64,000 nucleotides of DNA from Gnetum montanum. Lineage: Eukaryota; Streptophyta; Gnetopsida; Gnetales; Gnetaceae. How positions within the stretch are numbered: the stretch's first letter is position 1; each line of letters starts with the position of its first letter. Position numbers and translations under genes: made by a program. Below the pieces are notes generated by a model, which saw only the letters and a list, made by a program, of their open reading frames with translations, was not told the origin of the DNA and made no database searches. The DNA lies in NCBI GenBank assembly GCA_015680685.1, contig MNCI01004660.1, positions 295,785 to 359,784 on the forward strand, given 5' to 3'. Positions 1 to 11,075 of the stretch are shown one piece after another.

Positions 1-94
1 ACACTTGAGGCATCATTTTATTCTTCTATAATTCCTCTAAAGCATTATGTTAGCTATCTATCTTCAAATGTACTTATAGTCATTCCTTCATGTT

Positions 95-240
95 CTGACA
101 CCCACCTCTTGGTGAGGAGGTTGTGGGTTCGATTCTTGTCTCCACCTATGGGTGTGGTAGTCGTAAAGTATGGTGGGACACTTTTGTTTAGTAGGTCACA
201 TCTACCCTACTTTAGTGAGAGGTTCTGCTATTGGTCCCTA
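95..240 (+). repeat. Possible tRNA-derived SINE fragment
   Basis: A Pol III B-box-like motif, GGTTCGATTC, is present near 126-135. It follows a GTGAGGAGGTTGTG stretch that resembles the body of plant tRNA-derived SINEs. A clear A box is not visible upstream and the 3' end is not defined, so this is only a suggestion. Confidence 0.25.
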
Positions 241-578
241 TGTCCATTTTCTCAAAAAAAATGTAGAATATTGAAATCATTAAATCATTTTTCATTTAAT
301 CTAATGCTCACTTTTCATGGAGTCTACTTTGAAGGTTAGAAATTTTGGATTTGATGATGTATCTTTACCTAGAAATCGATAGGAATATCTTTAAACTATC
401 AACATTATTTACTTTAAAATTGAGCCAGAAATGTAAGACATTTCTTTGCTACTTGCATCAACAAATTCTTTTGCCAAGGTCATTGCTTATGACTTGTATA
501 AAATCAAAGGCCATGCTAATCTCAATGGTAGTTGTATAAGGTCATTAACAAGTACTTGGCCCTAATGCAAAAGCTTTA

Positions 579-691
579 GAGAGCAATAGTGGTAAAGAAT
601 CTTGATTTGAAAAGCTTAAGTCATGGGTTAAATTTTGGTAGGCAATGTTGAGGTATAAAGTTCTAATTGGACTATATATCTTGGGGTGTAC
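579..691 (+). repeat. Degenerate SINE copy, same family as 60711-60828
   Basis: This stretch matches the reverse complement of 60711-60828 along its whole length. Both copies share the order AGTGGTAAA, TTGATTTG, ATGGGTT, the GGCAATG block, and the tail ATAAAGTTCTAATTGGAC followed by TATATATC and GGGTGTA. The A box and the B box are more mutated here than in the other copy. The match between two distant sites on opposite strands shows a dispersed repeat. The tRNA-like A/B boxes of the better copy suggest a SINE. Confidence 0.6.
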
Positions 692-1359
692 TTATATTAC
701 AATTTTTTCAGGTTCCAACACATCTCCCTACCCAAAAGCTTGGGAGTGCACTATAATAATTCAAGGATTTAATTTTAAGATTTTTATTCTGCTAGCTTGA
801 TCATCTAATGTATACCTTAGTTAATTAAATCCAAGATTTGAGAAACTAAAAGTTTATTCTTTGAATGTATTTTATAATATTTAGGATGCCAAACTTCAAG
901 TTACGTCAAAAGATAGGATTGTAGAACCCAACTTTTCAATATCTAGGATTTTCCATAAGTAGGAGAAGTAATGTTTGATCATGTTTCAGAGATGCTTTTT
1001 CAAGTTTTCATCCTTCCACAAAATCTTGAAAAACCTCTCCTCCAAGGTGGGAAAAGGATCGGCTCTTGCCCTCATTTAAAACCACTCTCATGGATCTTTA
1101 CTGCTTACTAAAGAGTTTCTTCTAAAAAGAAGGAGAAAACTCTTTCTAAAAATAAAAGAAAGCTTCAATAATAAGACTCAATGAACAAATAATAACAAAA
1201 GCTAAAAGCTTCCCGTCCTTGAACCTCTAGAATAAAAAGAAATTAATAGCAAAATGAGTAGTTAAAGGATATCCCTAAAAAGTTCTACTAAAGAAAATTA
1301 TGTTCACAAAATATTGTTAGGTTCATTTTATTCTTTTGCATCATTTTATGAAAAAATAA

Positions 1360-1602
1360 TCCAACACTACTACATACCTTGATCCAACGTTTCCTTGCAT
1401 TAAAAACCACTTATCGTTTCTCTCCGATTTGCTTTAGACACACAAAAAAATAGAAGAGGCATCACTTTCAAAGAAAATATCGTGTTGGTTGTGTATACTT
1501 TTTCCGTCAAAGAAAACTACCTCTAAATATAGCATCAAAAATACGATACAAACCATGGAAGCCTGATCCAACACTACTACATAAGTCGATCCAATGTTTC
1601 CT
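1360..1602 (+). repeat. Short direct duplication
   Basis: A block of about 37 bp, TCCAACACTACTACATA followed by GATCCAA and GTTTCCTT, occurs at 1360-1397 and again at 1566-1602 with a few differences. No coding content is seen. Confidence 0.55.
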
Positions 1603-3511
1603 TTGGTTTATGAAAAAAATAAGTTGTAACTCGTATTTACTTTAGAGGTATTAAAATACAAGAAGACCACTGTCAAAAATGGTCAAAGATTGAAACGGAT
1701 ATAATATAATAATTCAACATTGTAGAGGACCCAGTTTATCACCCCTGAAAATTCCAATTCAACCTCGGTAAATTTATTCATTTTATTGTAAGAGTAAGAT
1801 AACAGAATTCATGTACTTTGCTTGCAAAATGAAATCAGAATTGAAGTGTGTTTATAAATCTAGCTTGCTGAACAAAAGTTTACCAACAGTTTTACAGATG
1901 AAGATTTCAATTTAACTTGCTGCAGCCGGGGAGACCAGGATGAAAAGATCACAGATTCAAAAAATTTTCAGTATATCCACGAAGAAGGAACTGTCTCATG
2001 CCCCCTGCATCTGAGTTCACTATGAGCTGGTACGAACAACTCAGCGTCCAGATCATCGAACCCATTGGATATAGTTCAGGGGTAAGACTGCACTCGGCAC
2101 TGTTACCGTGGATTTTTAGACTTGTAACACTGTTTTCGGCTCTTTTTTATCAAAATTTTTAGATTCTGTGACTACAGGCAGCGCACAGGTCATGGTAAAC
2201 TGTCCAAATCAAGTGAAGTCATGTGCAATGTCCAAATCAACTGAACTCAGCTCATTGGAAGCATGCATGTACAGAGGAGGAAGATATGAGTTCGATTTAA
2301 CAGCTTTGTCAAAGCTGAAGAAGTACAAAACTCAGGTCATGTAAGCTATCCATGTACTGGGGCCACCAAACTGGCAATGTTCTCAGAATTATTGACCATC
2401 TAATTGAAGACCATCAAGTAACCTTCCCATGTTCTCGAACTTGCAATCGGCCGATCTAGGCAACTTAAAGCAAGAAGAGGGCAGTAATAAAATGTTGGGT
2501 TGAAAATATGGAACACAGTTCCCGTAATTGCAGAATAGCTGTTTTTTCATGCTTTACTGAAATTTGAAAGTTCCCTTTTTCATTAAATCTATTTTGCGTT
2601 CTATAGGTAATTCTAATTATTAACTCTCGCCCACTCTATTATAGCTCCGAGATTAATTCAATTTTTCCCTTTCTCTCGAACAGATAATTGTACGTTTAAG
2701 TCTACATATCGGTTAATAGAGAGATTACAAAGATTCAGGTATGGTATACGCCCTTGGCAGATTGAATCTATTTAGAATAAATACCTCACCATCAAGAAAT
2801 TGAGCCTGTGTTGACTAATACCAGGTATCGTTCTTTGCAATATACTGTTCATGCATCATTGCAGCTGAAATTTAATTTGCATAAAAATTCAAACGTGTGA
2901 TGGATAGGCATTTTTTACCGGTACCTGACAAAGGCCTACACATTTCCTGGATTACTTTTCAGGTACTGAAAAAATCAAGAGATTTATCACTAATAAAGCC
3001 GATGGAAGAATCATTGCTCAAATCCACAGCAGTTTCCGACCATGTTTTGTCACGACAAGGTTCAGATATTTATTTGTGAAGCAGAAACTTAAAATAGAGC
3101 CATTTAGACCTCATCTATTTCGGCATAAATTAATCACAAACACGCAAACAACGTAACCGCCAAAACTGAACTTTTAACTGCACGTACCTACTTTTAACTT
3201 CTAGAGAAATGAGCTTAAGTGAAAAGCTTGAACGATGAGCTGCGTCAAGGCTCACTTGCCAAGAAAAACTCAAAACTTTCAGAATATTCTACATGAGAAT
3301 CTAATTATTTTAACGTGTCATCACGAGATTCTATTTAAGTGAACATCGATGTGCACTGCCAGAAGAGTGAAATTGCAATTCATGTAAAATTAATTACAGG
3401 TCATGTTAACGTTACACAAGTTGAGAAATCAATCCAGCACAATGAGCGAAGAATCGATACATGTGGAAATAATAAGAATATGTGAAGAAGCAGACTGCAA
3501 GTTCAAGGGTA

Positions 3512-4181
3512 TATCAACAACACAGCTTGTAAGTTAACTATCCCTGCATCTGCTCATACAGAAAATTGGGCAAATGAGACAGAGGGAACAGCACTCGCTC
3601 TTTCCACAAAATGCCAAACTCGTTCTCCAAGTTGGCCAATGGCATTAACAGATGCATATTCTTGTAACCTTTCAAATACCGCAGGATAATTAGAAGGCTC
3701 ATGAGTGAAAATTCCTTGGGCAGCCAACAATGCAACCCAATTATCATGTAATATTAAGATTTGTCTACAAAGAAAACTAGTATCCTCATGATTGATTTCA
3801 CATTCGACTGCAGATGAAAACCCTTAAAAAATGTCATCAGGTAAATCAGGTATAATTTCCCTTTTACTGTATGACACAGATGGCTCCATGGAGGCTCTCA
3901 TGAAGCCAGTAAAAGCATAGAAAATGATTCTTCAAATTCTGGATTCATGATATTTCTCAACTCTGACAGTAGATGCGTTCTGTCATCAGGAACCGCGTCT
4001 TCTATGACATCGCCGTCAGCTCCTCCAACTTTCGAGTTTAATAAACCCGCATCGGCCTCTGATATCATCTGATTCAAATCGAAAAGACGCGGCTTTTCGG
4101 GAGCAGGTTTAACCAACTCAGTTCGAGGTGAATGTTTTCCTAGAGTGTGGCTCAACCGCCGGGATCATATCTTCACGACTC
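3512..4181 (-). pseudogene. Unrecognised C-terminal exon of the PIE1-like locus
   Basis: It begins after a GCAG acceptor. One frame reads SREDMIPAVEPHSRK; after an apparent shift another reads TELVKPAPEKPRLFDLNQMI and stays open to about 3830. There a stop interrupts DLPDDIF and the same frame continues with SFLCRQILILHDNWVALLAAQ and ERVWHFVERASAVPS. Another stop lies near 3550 and the frame closes at about 3512. The spacing and consistent splice site suggest it is the last exon of the same gene. I do not recognise the domain and cannot exclude a separate neighbouring gene fragment. Confidence 0.45.
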
Positions 4182-4321
4182 CTGCATTATTCAAAAACAA
4201 AATCAAATCATGACCATTTCACCCGTGTACAGTAACTAGGAAATTCACAACCAAATGGTCCAAGGAAAATGCCATAAAATCTACACCAGAGAAAGTGCAT
4301 GTCCTTGAAATTTTACCTAAT

Positions 4322-4919
4322 AAAATTACCGGCATAGGCAGATTCTTTAACAATATCTTCAGACCTATCTTCAGACAGATTATCTGCCCCATAAACAACT
4401 ACAGTGACTGATTGATCTCTGTTATCGGAGAAGACGGACGGTTGTTCAAACTTCAAATCTATCAGTAGCTGCTCTGTAGATGAAACAGATATTGGGCTAA
4501 TTCCAGAAGTACCAGCTGGGTCACTGATTCCATCCGAGGAAGTAGCTTTTTTGGATAAGGGATCTTTTGTCTCTTCTATTGTCTCTTGCAATGCAGCTCC
4601 GACCAAGTCAGCCGCTCTACTTTCACCAGACCCATTTCTGACCGCCAGTTGTGGAGTTGATCGAAGCCAGGAATCATTTTCATCTGTGACCCAGTGTCCA
4701 TTCAATAGGTTCTTCTGCACAGAAATTGAATGGCTTGAAGATGTAACAGGATGACCGTTAGAGACTAAACGATCCTGTGTTTTTGTTCGTGTAGCTCCTC
4801 TGTGACGTGGAACAGAAGAAAGAACAGCTGCAAAGTGTCTTTGTAAAAGAAAATCGTTATCAGGTAATTCTTGCACAACATCAAACAGCTTTTTAACATG
4901 TTCCTGTGACAAGCCAATA
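4322..4919 (-). pseudogene. PIE1: PIE1-like exon after SANT domain
   Basis: The acceptor is TTAACAG. The exon reads GLSQEHVKKLFDVVQELPDN, then FLLQRHFAAVLSSV, and LVGAALQE later. The QRHF-x-x-x-LSS and ALQ motifs match the region downstream of the SANT domain in PIE1. The rest is a Ser/Asp-rich, probably disordered stretch ending AYAGNFIR near a GTAAAA donor (about 4315). The exon is open for about 200 codons without a stop. Confidence 0.65.
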
Positions 4920-5012
4920 CTGTTAAAATAATATTCAGAAATTTTATTTAGATAAATTGCCAAGAACAATTAATGCTGTGGCAAACAATATCTGAAAAGC
5001 TCGCAAACTTAC

Positions 5013-5693
5013 CTCGGTCACTCTTACTAGCGTCTTGACCGACATGTTAGCCTTTTCACTATTTGATTCAGCAGTTGCTGATGAAATAAAAGTAAGAAAT
5101 AGTTCTCCAAATCTTTCTCGACAGTAAATAGGATGGCGATAGCGTCCTCTGTACATGCCACCACTAGTAATACCATAGAGAATAAAACTTGCAAGTTCCC
5201 AATTTATGCCATATTCATGGAAGCATCTTCAGATGTAGACATTTCTTAGGAGAAGGAAGACGTTTTTTATCTTTCCGCGAAGAGTTTTTCTTTCTATTAT
5301 CAAGCTTAATTATAGCAACCTTCTTGGTAGGGGTGTCAGAAATGATAATCTTGCCACCTCTATTTGTCGAGTCAAAAAGTTCGTTCTGCAATGCATCCCC
5401 GTGGCCATCACTTAAATCATCGATATCCATTAATTCAAGGTCATGTTTCTTCCTCATTTTTTTCAAATGAGATCCTTGTAAAACCTCATCTTCAAACATT
5501 TTCAAGGCTTTGCGTTTGCGCTGTGCAGTAATCGACCCATGAAGATCACTCTCAGAGATGTTATTCTCTGCGCTCATTTTATCATTTACTTGATCCTCAT
5601 TTAAAGCCAAGTTTCCTCTCTTAAGAGATTTGAATTTTGTCTTTTTCAACTTGTGTCTAGCCTTTTGTTTTAAAGCTCTTCTGGCTTCGCCCC
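5013..5693 (-). pseudogene. PIE1: PIE1-like lysine-rich and SANT/Myb-like exon, frameshifted
   Basis: The exon opens at a GTAG acceptor with ARRALKQKARHKLKKTKFKSL, the basic segment typical of PIE1, and is open down to 5215. Around 5215-5245 the SANT region is damaged: SEDA and HEYG can both be read but in different frames, with part of the first helix missing. After that the frame is good again: NWELASFILYGITSGG, then YRGRYRHPIYCRERF, which is the SANT/Myb-like signature of the family. The exon ends at GAG|GTAAGT (5012). The SANT domain is thought to help nucleosome or DNA binding; here it could not be made intact. Confidence 0.8.
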
Positions 5694-5804
5694 TACCAAC
5701 AGAGCATAGAAAACAATTGACAGGAAACAGAAAACGTGAAAATTTAGTAACAGCTAAGGAAACTCAAGACCAATGTTAGAAGTTGACAACATTTCGACGC
5801 TTAC

Positions 5805-5863
5805 CCATTATCATCCAAGGCAGCTGCTTCCTCCGAATCCCACTCAAGCTGATCTTGCAGTAA
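5805..5863 (-). pseudogene. PIE1: PIE1-like small exon
   Basis: A 59-bp exon, acceptor ACAG and donor GTAAGC, reads LLQDQLEWDSEEAAALDDN. It is placed between the YRQQVE exon and the lysine-rich exon, as expected for a PIE1-type gene. No lesion is seen. Confidence 0.55.
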
Positions 5864-5960
5864 CTGTCAGCAAAAAAGCAATTACAGAATAGATGATAAA
5901 TAAAATAAAGGTAAGGTCCATTCTCATGGTATAATTTATGACATAAAAATGAGAACTTAC

Positions 5961-6053
5961 TTGCTGTTGGGCCAAAACCTCAACTTGTTGGCGATATGTT
6001 TCATTTGCAAATTCAGTGTCCCAAACTGGTTTAAGATGGTTTGCATGAGAATC
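5961..6053 (-). pseudogene. PIE1: PIE1-like exon with YRQQVE motif
   Basis: A clean 93-bp exon, acceptor CAAG and donor GTAAGT, reads DSHANHLKPVWDTEFANE followed by TYRQQVEVLAQQQ. The WD-x-EFA-x-x-YRQQVE pattern is a hallmark of PIE1 just after the acidic segment. The exon itself carries no lesion. Confidence 0.75.
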
Positions 6054-6161
6054 CTTGGTAAATAGTCAAAGGATGGAAAAGTAACAGGCAAACGATAAAT
6101 CTCGCAAACGCAGAAAAGCTTTAATCAAATTACATCAATAAGTACTTAAAATTTTTCTTAC

Positions 6162-6250
6162 CAGAGCTATACTATTGTCTGGATATAACCAAAGAGTTTC
6201 AAACCGTGTGTGATGGTTTTTCTTAGAGTAAGGCAATAATTAGTAATATG
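6162..6250 (-). pseudogene. PIE1: Candidate PIE1-like small exon
   Basis: The sequence reads HHTRFETLWLYPDNSIAL and then meets a GTAAGA donor. It is in phase with the following exon (DSHANHLKPVWD). The acceptor and the exact start are unclear; the phase does not fit simple splicing from the donor at 18508. The segment lies where other PIE1 proteins have only a short linker, so it may be lineage-specific or a by-product of decay. Confidence 0.45.
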
Positions 6251-6398
6251 CCTGGAACAATGCCCTCAAGCTGGGGTAAGGTGCTGGTAGTAAGCTTTGA
6301 ACCAGTACCTACCAGCATAGTTACCGGGAAACCGATGTATGCTCAAAGTCAATTATACGAACTACAAACCCATCAATTCAAAGAGCTCATTAAGCAGG

Positions 6399-8308
6399 TG
6401 TTGAGGTCAATCTCACCCATGCTAGGCATAGGGCCATTATCAATGCACATGTAGAAAATTATAGTTGCAAAGTAGTCAAAATGCATCAATCAAATTCATA
6501 GGAATTCAACAAATGCTATACTGGTTTTATATGTAAAAAGCAAAATATACACAAAAGGTCCTCAACCACACATAAATAAAATAAAATAAAAATTATGAAT
6601 TTCAATTGCTAAATGAGTAAGCACTACACCAGCACATGATAAATAGTGCACCACATGCTTTGCACAGACCTCTAAAAGATGACCTCAATGTCACCTATCA
6701 ATCATGCTGTTGGTCCCAATTGCCCCTTGAAGAGAGAAAGTGATATAAAGGAATTCCATTTAGAAAAAAAAAATCAAAAGAAAAGATAAGCCATCTGAAA
6801 AATGCCAACAAAATAATATATCTTTAAATTATAAAACATGGTAATGATTGCATAATTTGTGCAAGTCTAATGAATTGATTTTCATATTTTTTAAAAAAAG
6901 AATTACATATTTACAAACGTTTGTTAAAACATTTGTAACTGTGATGTAGCGTGTTGACGGCGAATGACGGTTTAGGGTTAGGGTTTCTCCCACAGGGCTG
7001 CTATAAAGAGAGGACAAGAATTGGCAATAGGGTCTGGTAGCCAATCTTTCTTTTTGAAACGTGTAGCAGCTGGCAACGCATGTCCATCAGCAGCCGCTGT
7101 TTTATTTTGTTCTTCTATTTTTTGTGGGCACATGCAACCCATATTTTCCCCTCTTGTTGCTGCGAGCGACGCACATCTGACAGCAACACACCTGCAGACG
7201 GTGGCCTTCTCTCTGGATGCTGCTGTAACGGCAAACGCCTGTAGCGAGTGAGCAGGACGTGACGGAAGCATTGACAGCTGCAACCACACTTGCATCTCAG
7301 CGACATACAACAATATCAAAAAATTTTGGCATTTTCAATTACAGATATTTAATATTTTAAGCATTTCAAAACATGTTATCTGTACATTGTGCCGTATATC
7401 ACTCTATGCACTATTTTTAAAATTTTTTTAATGCTTAAACTTTCATTATTATTTTTTATGGGCTTTCAAATCCTTAAATCCTTAGATACTAATATATTGC
7501 ATTCTTCAACTCGTAAATCGTTTTCAATCAGGAAACTCGTTATGGTCTTGTTGCGTTGCCCTGTTTCATTACGTTGCCTTGATAAGTATAGCTTTGTTGT
7601 CTGCATTTGCAGCACAGTAGCAAGTATAAGTTTCTATATATGGTAACACTACCAAAAATGTTTCATCTTCAGTGACAGCATCATCGCCATTGGCTAGTAT
7701 TTAGTTTATGCTTACGTGCAATCTGCTTGTTAAAATTCAGTAACTGCATTTAGTGTCAGCAATGTGCCATTTTCTGATATACTAAAAATTGTTTAAGTAT
7801 CTAAATTCAAAATAGTTGTTGCTTTGGAGTGGCGTTGTGTTTGACGAAATCAGAGTCTCTATAGTACTGAAGGAATGAGTTTTACTTGTTAGTCACGACA
7901 ATCTTTTAAAATTTTTAGTCAACCTAGAGTCAGAGAAGTAATTTAAGATAGATTTTCACCATTATGATTTCTCCGTAAAATGCACAGGGGATCACATATT
8001 GTTTAAGCTTCGAGGAATTGAATTTTTATAGCAGAATCTTGTAGTTTGATGTTACAGACATATGAAAGGTTGTGCATCTTTACTACTAGTTTATTAACAT
8101 AATTTTATTTTCATTAATGTTGTTATACATATGGTTAAGAATATTTCATTAGTGGACTTCATTATTATTATTATTATTATTGTCACATAGCCTTTTCCAG
8201 CTGAGACTATTCCCAGGTTTTCGTACCCATATGGGAGGTGCCCTAGGCGATAGTCTCCTAAATTGAGTTTTCACATGTGTTCGTGTGTCCAAAATTTACG
8301 CATCAACA
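6399..8308 (+). repeat. 5' LTR of the 6.4-13.0 kb Gypsy element
   Basis: A 1,910-bp LTR with TG...CA ends. It contains telomere-like TTTAGGGTTAGGGTTT near 6971-6986, a TATA box at 7001-7010, an (ATT)n tract at 8161-8181 and a conserved inverted repeat near 8203-8262. Open frames within it (about 6978-7319) appear in both LTRs but match no protein. Confidence 0.85.
6971..7010 (+). promoter_or_regulatory. LTR promoter: telo-box-like repeat and TATA box
   Basis: TTTAGGGTTAGGGTTT is followed 15-20 bp later by CTATAAAGAGAG at 7001-7012. The reverse complement contains AAACCCTAAACC-type telo-box sequence, a known plant promoter element. The 3' LTR has the same layout with TATA at 11682-11691 and a mutated telo-box. 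Transcription would start about 30 bp downstream of the TATA box; activity is inferred, not shown. Confidence 0.5.
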
Positions 8309-8399
8309 CCTTTTTGGCACTAGAAGGAGGGCAGTTTCTCAACCTTTTCTTTATTTTCTTTTTATGTTTCTTTTTTTAAAAAAAATTATCATTTTACTT

Positions 8400-9155
8400 A
8401 GAAGAGTTCCATCTCAACAAGAAGCCAAAGATGAACATAAGAATTATGATTTGGTTGAGGACTTAAAAAGAGTTAAAGCCAGCATTTCAATATATGACCT
8501 CCTACACTTTAACGAAATGAAAGAAGTGATTCGAGATATGCTTCATATACTTGTAGCCCAAAGCGAAAAATCCCCAATTTTCGAAAGGCAAGTTCACTTT
8601 GTAGAAAGTCCTAACACATTATCAGTACAAAACATGAATAATTCCATGTTTAGCAAAAAGGACCATCCCCCTTTTCTAACAACTTTGATTATTTTAGGAA
8701 AGAATTTCCATAACTGTTTAATGGATTCTGGTGCAACTGTTAGTATTATGCCTCTTGACGTTCGTAATGCTTTAGGAGCACAAATGATACCACAAACTAA
8801 AAGTGTGATTGAACTCGATGGATCTAACGTACCTATGGTAGGGTTATTAAAAAGAGCTAAGGTACAACTTAAGCAATACCCTACATTTACATGTTATACA
8901 GATATCCTAGTAGTTGACATGAAACCCACATATGGTGTGATCTTATCTAGGACTTTTGGAGCTAATTTTGGGGGCTTCTTTAGGTCAAATTTCTCAAAAT
9001 TATTGATCCTTATCAAAGGAAAATCTGAATACATGACTATACCCCAAGAACCCTTCTACAAACAAGTAGTAACAACCTTGGATCAACAAAATCAATCTTT
9101 GGAAGATCGAAATGCTAATCTTTATGTTGGGGTTATTGAGGTTGAGTGTAGTTAA
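8400..9155 (+). pseudogene. Gypsy protease region, partial
   Basis: Open from inside the LTR to 9155, but the protein-like part begins near 8400 (RRVPSQQEAKDEHKNYDLVE). The pattern VEDLKRVKASISIYDLL is common just upstream of protease in plant Ty3/Gypsy polyproteins. The retropepsin motif is CLMDSGATVSIMP, with the catalytic Asp codon at 8724-8726. It is followed by LGAQ and LDGSNVPMVG, and by a second conserved block VVDMKPTYGVILSRTF where a Gly-Arg pair would be usual (here Ser-Arg). No gag start is present. In an intact element the enzyme would cut the polyprotein. Confidence 0.75.
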
Positions 9156-9366
9156 CATGTTGAAAATGACTATGTGAGTGGAACTACAAAAAATCCTATC
9201 TCTTATGCAGATCCTATCCAATCCTATCAAAGTTCTAGAGAAGGTGAAGAAAACTATGGAGACACTTTGCCTTATCAACAACACGATGGATTTTGTCTAA
9301 GTGATCCACCACCTTTAGGGGAAGACAAAGATAAATAAGATCTTACCTCTTAAAACATTTGAAGGT

Positions 9367-9810
9367 GTGCTAAATTTTAACAACACATCCATGGAACATT
9401 CTCTTAGAAAAGCTATATTTGATGACCCACCAAAACCTAGACCTATCATTGAAACTTATATTAAAGAAAAAATTTATAGAAAACTATCAAGCAAGATAAG
9501 TGTAGGTCTTGATTTTCATAATCTTAAGCATCAACAAATTGTCAAGAGATGGTTCAATGAAAACTTCTAGCTAAAAATTTTCAAGTAGGTGATCTAGTCC
9601 TTAAGAGGGATAGAGCGTCTGGTCAAACTGGCCCTTAAACTAAGTTTTCATCTATGTGGACAAGTCCATTCCAAATTGTAGACATCATTGCCCCAAATGT
9701 GTTTAAGATTGCTGATTTGCAAGGATATAGGTCGAATAGGAATTTTAATGCATTTAATTTGAAACATTTCTACCTAGGTACCCCATGTGGGCATCCGATA
9801 GATTCTTAGT
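9367..9810 (+). pseudogene. Gypsy integrase C-terminal tail
   Basis: A short open stretch (9367-9570) reads FNNTSMEHSLRKAIFDDPP and is probably linker. It is followed after a frame change by NFQVGDLVLKRDRASGQTGP, a stop at about 9638, then KFSSMWTSPFQIVDIIAPN and NAFNLKHFYLGTPCGHP. GDLVL-KR...W-PF-I is the integrase C-terminal (GPY/F-like) signature of Ty3/Gypsy. The zinc-binding and catalytic core domains are absent, so a large internal deletion joined this tail to the protease end. Confidence 0.7.
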
Positions 9811-11075
9811 TGCATGTTTTCTTCCCCTTTTTCTTTGCATTTCATATGTATATTGTTGTATTTCCATATTTTTCTTGCATTTTCATTATTTCTTTCTTCA
9901 TATTAGTATTGTGTTCTTCATATGATTTTAATAATCATTTGTCATTTGAGTTACTTGATATTGGGTCATCTTAACACCATTGGAAAATAATGTAGGTATA
10001 ATATAATTTACTATTACTATAATATAATGCTATAAAATCTACCTTATATTTTATAAATACTATAACTCTTTCCAATTGATTCCAAGGTTTTAGTTTATTT
10101 GTTATGTTAGATTATGGAGCATTAGATTTATATAAACTTATCATGTTATCATCATGATCATGTGAGTGTAGGATATGTGATGTTGAAGAGTGATTAGTCA
10201 TAATTGCTAGGTGACCTTGGAAAATTCTATCCTTTCCTCTCATAAGCCTAAGCCCTCAGGTATGATGATCCATGGCCATCCTGTGAACAACGAGTTGAAG
10301 TGTGTTCATTTCTACTTGAGAATCCTTAGCCACCTAGGAGACCTGCTATGATGCCACCAATTAAAGAAACATACACGAGGGTTGAAGTGCACCATGAGCA
10401 AAGTTTCCAAAAGGACCATGCTCTTTGGCAGTGTAGCTAATCGGCCAAACTCGTGTTGGTATTCTTACCTCAAGAATGAAGTACACCATGAGCAAAGTTT
10501 CCTTTAAAAAAAAAACAAAACAAAAAATGAGGACCATGTTCGTTGGCAGTGTAATAAGTTCTTGAGTGTGATGGGGTCCAGCAGCAATCCTCACCCTAAC
10601 CTCGTTTCCCCTTTTAAATTTAAGTTTTTTAAAAAGAAAAAAAAAGACCCAAGGAAAAATTTGAAAGTTATGGCTTACTATGATCTAATATGAGCTTTAC
10701 CTTGTCCTCCTCATTAAGATTTGTATAAGTCACTTGCTCAAAATATTCTGCATACTTTTACTATTACCTTGTGAGAATATTGAGAATGAGAGCTTAAGCA
10801 TATATCTACATATATATATAATTACACATATATATCTATATATCTTAGTTAAAATAACAATAAATTATATATTTAGATTTTAATGGTTGTTTGGATGGCC
10901 TATGTCAGTGTCTCTTTCGATTATTTGCTTATTTTGACCATGTTTAGAACATTATAGTTTACTTCCAAGTTTGCATTTCTTGTTTCATGTTGTTTTTCTT
11001 TCCTCATCTGTTGCATTTTCATTCAAAATTTTATGATCCTTGAACTTGCATGCAATTTGTAGTTTGGGTGCTAAG
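9811..11075 (+). other. 3' untranslated region of the Gypsy element
   Basis: A noncoding AT-rich stretch before the 3' LTR. A block reading ACCATGAGCAAAGTTTCC occurs twice (about 10391-10410 and 10487-10504). AT dinucleotide tracts lie around 10801-10845. Sequence just before the LTR is GTTTGGGTGCTAAG, at the position of a polypurine tract but poor in purines. Confidence 0.55.

Larger units (their letters stand above)
1..3505. other. Intergenic sequence, no gene recognised
   Basis: About 3.5 kb with no reading frame that looks like a real gene; the few short open stretches have no recognisable motif. The left 1.7 kb is AT-rich and repeat-like. It holds a SINE-like copy and a short duplicated motif. 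The part from about 1.93 to 3.4 kb is somewhat richer in GC and could be flanking sequence of the minus-strand pseudogene that ends near 3.5 kb. I see no promoter or RNA gene I can support. Confidence 0.6.

Noticed and set aside
6978-7319. Overlapping frames inside the Gypsy LTR on both strands
   Set aside because: They lie in the LTR around its TATA box. The 3' LTR versions are altered and none resembles a protein.
8277-8400. Start of a protein at 8277 within the LTR edge
   Set aside because: The first 40 codons come from LTR and primer-binding-site sequence and are Phe/Leu-rich noise; the protease-like part begins near 8400.
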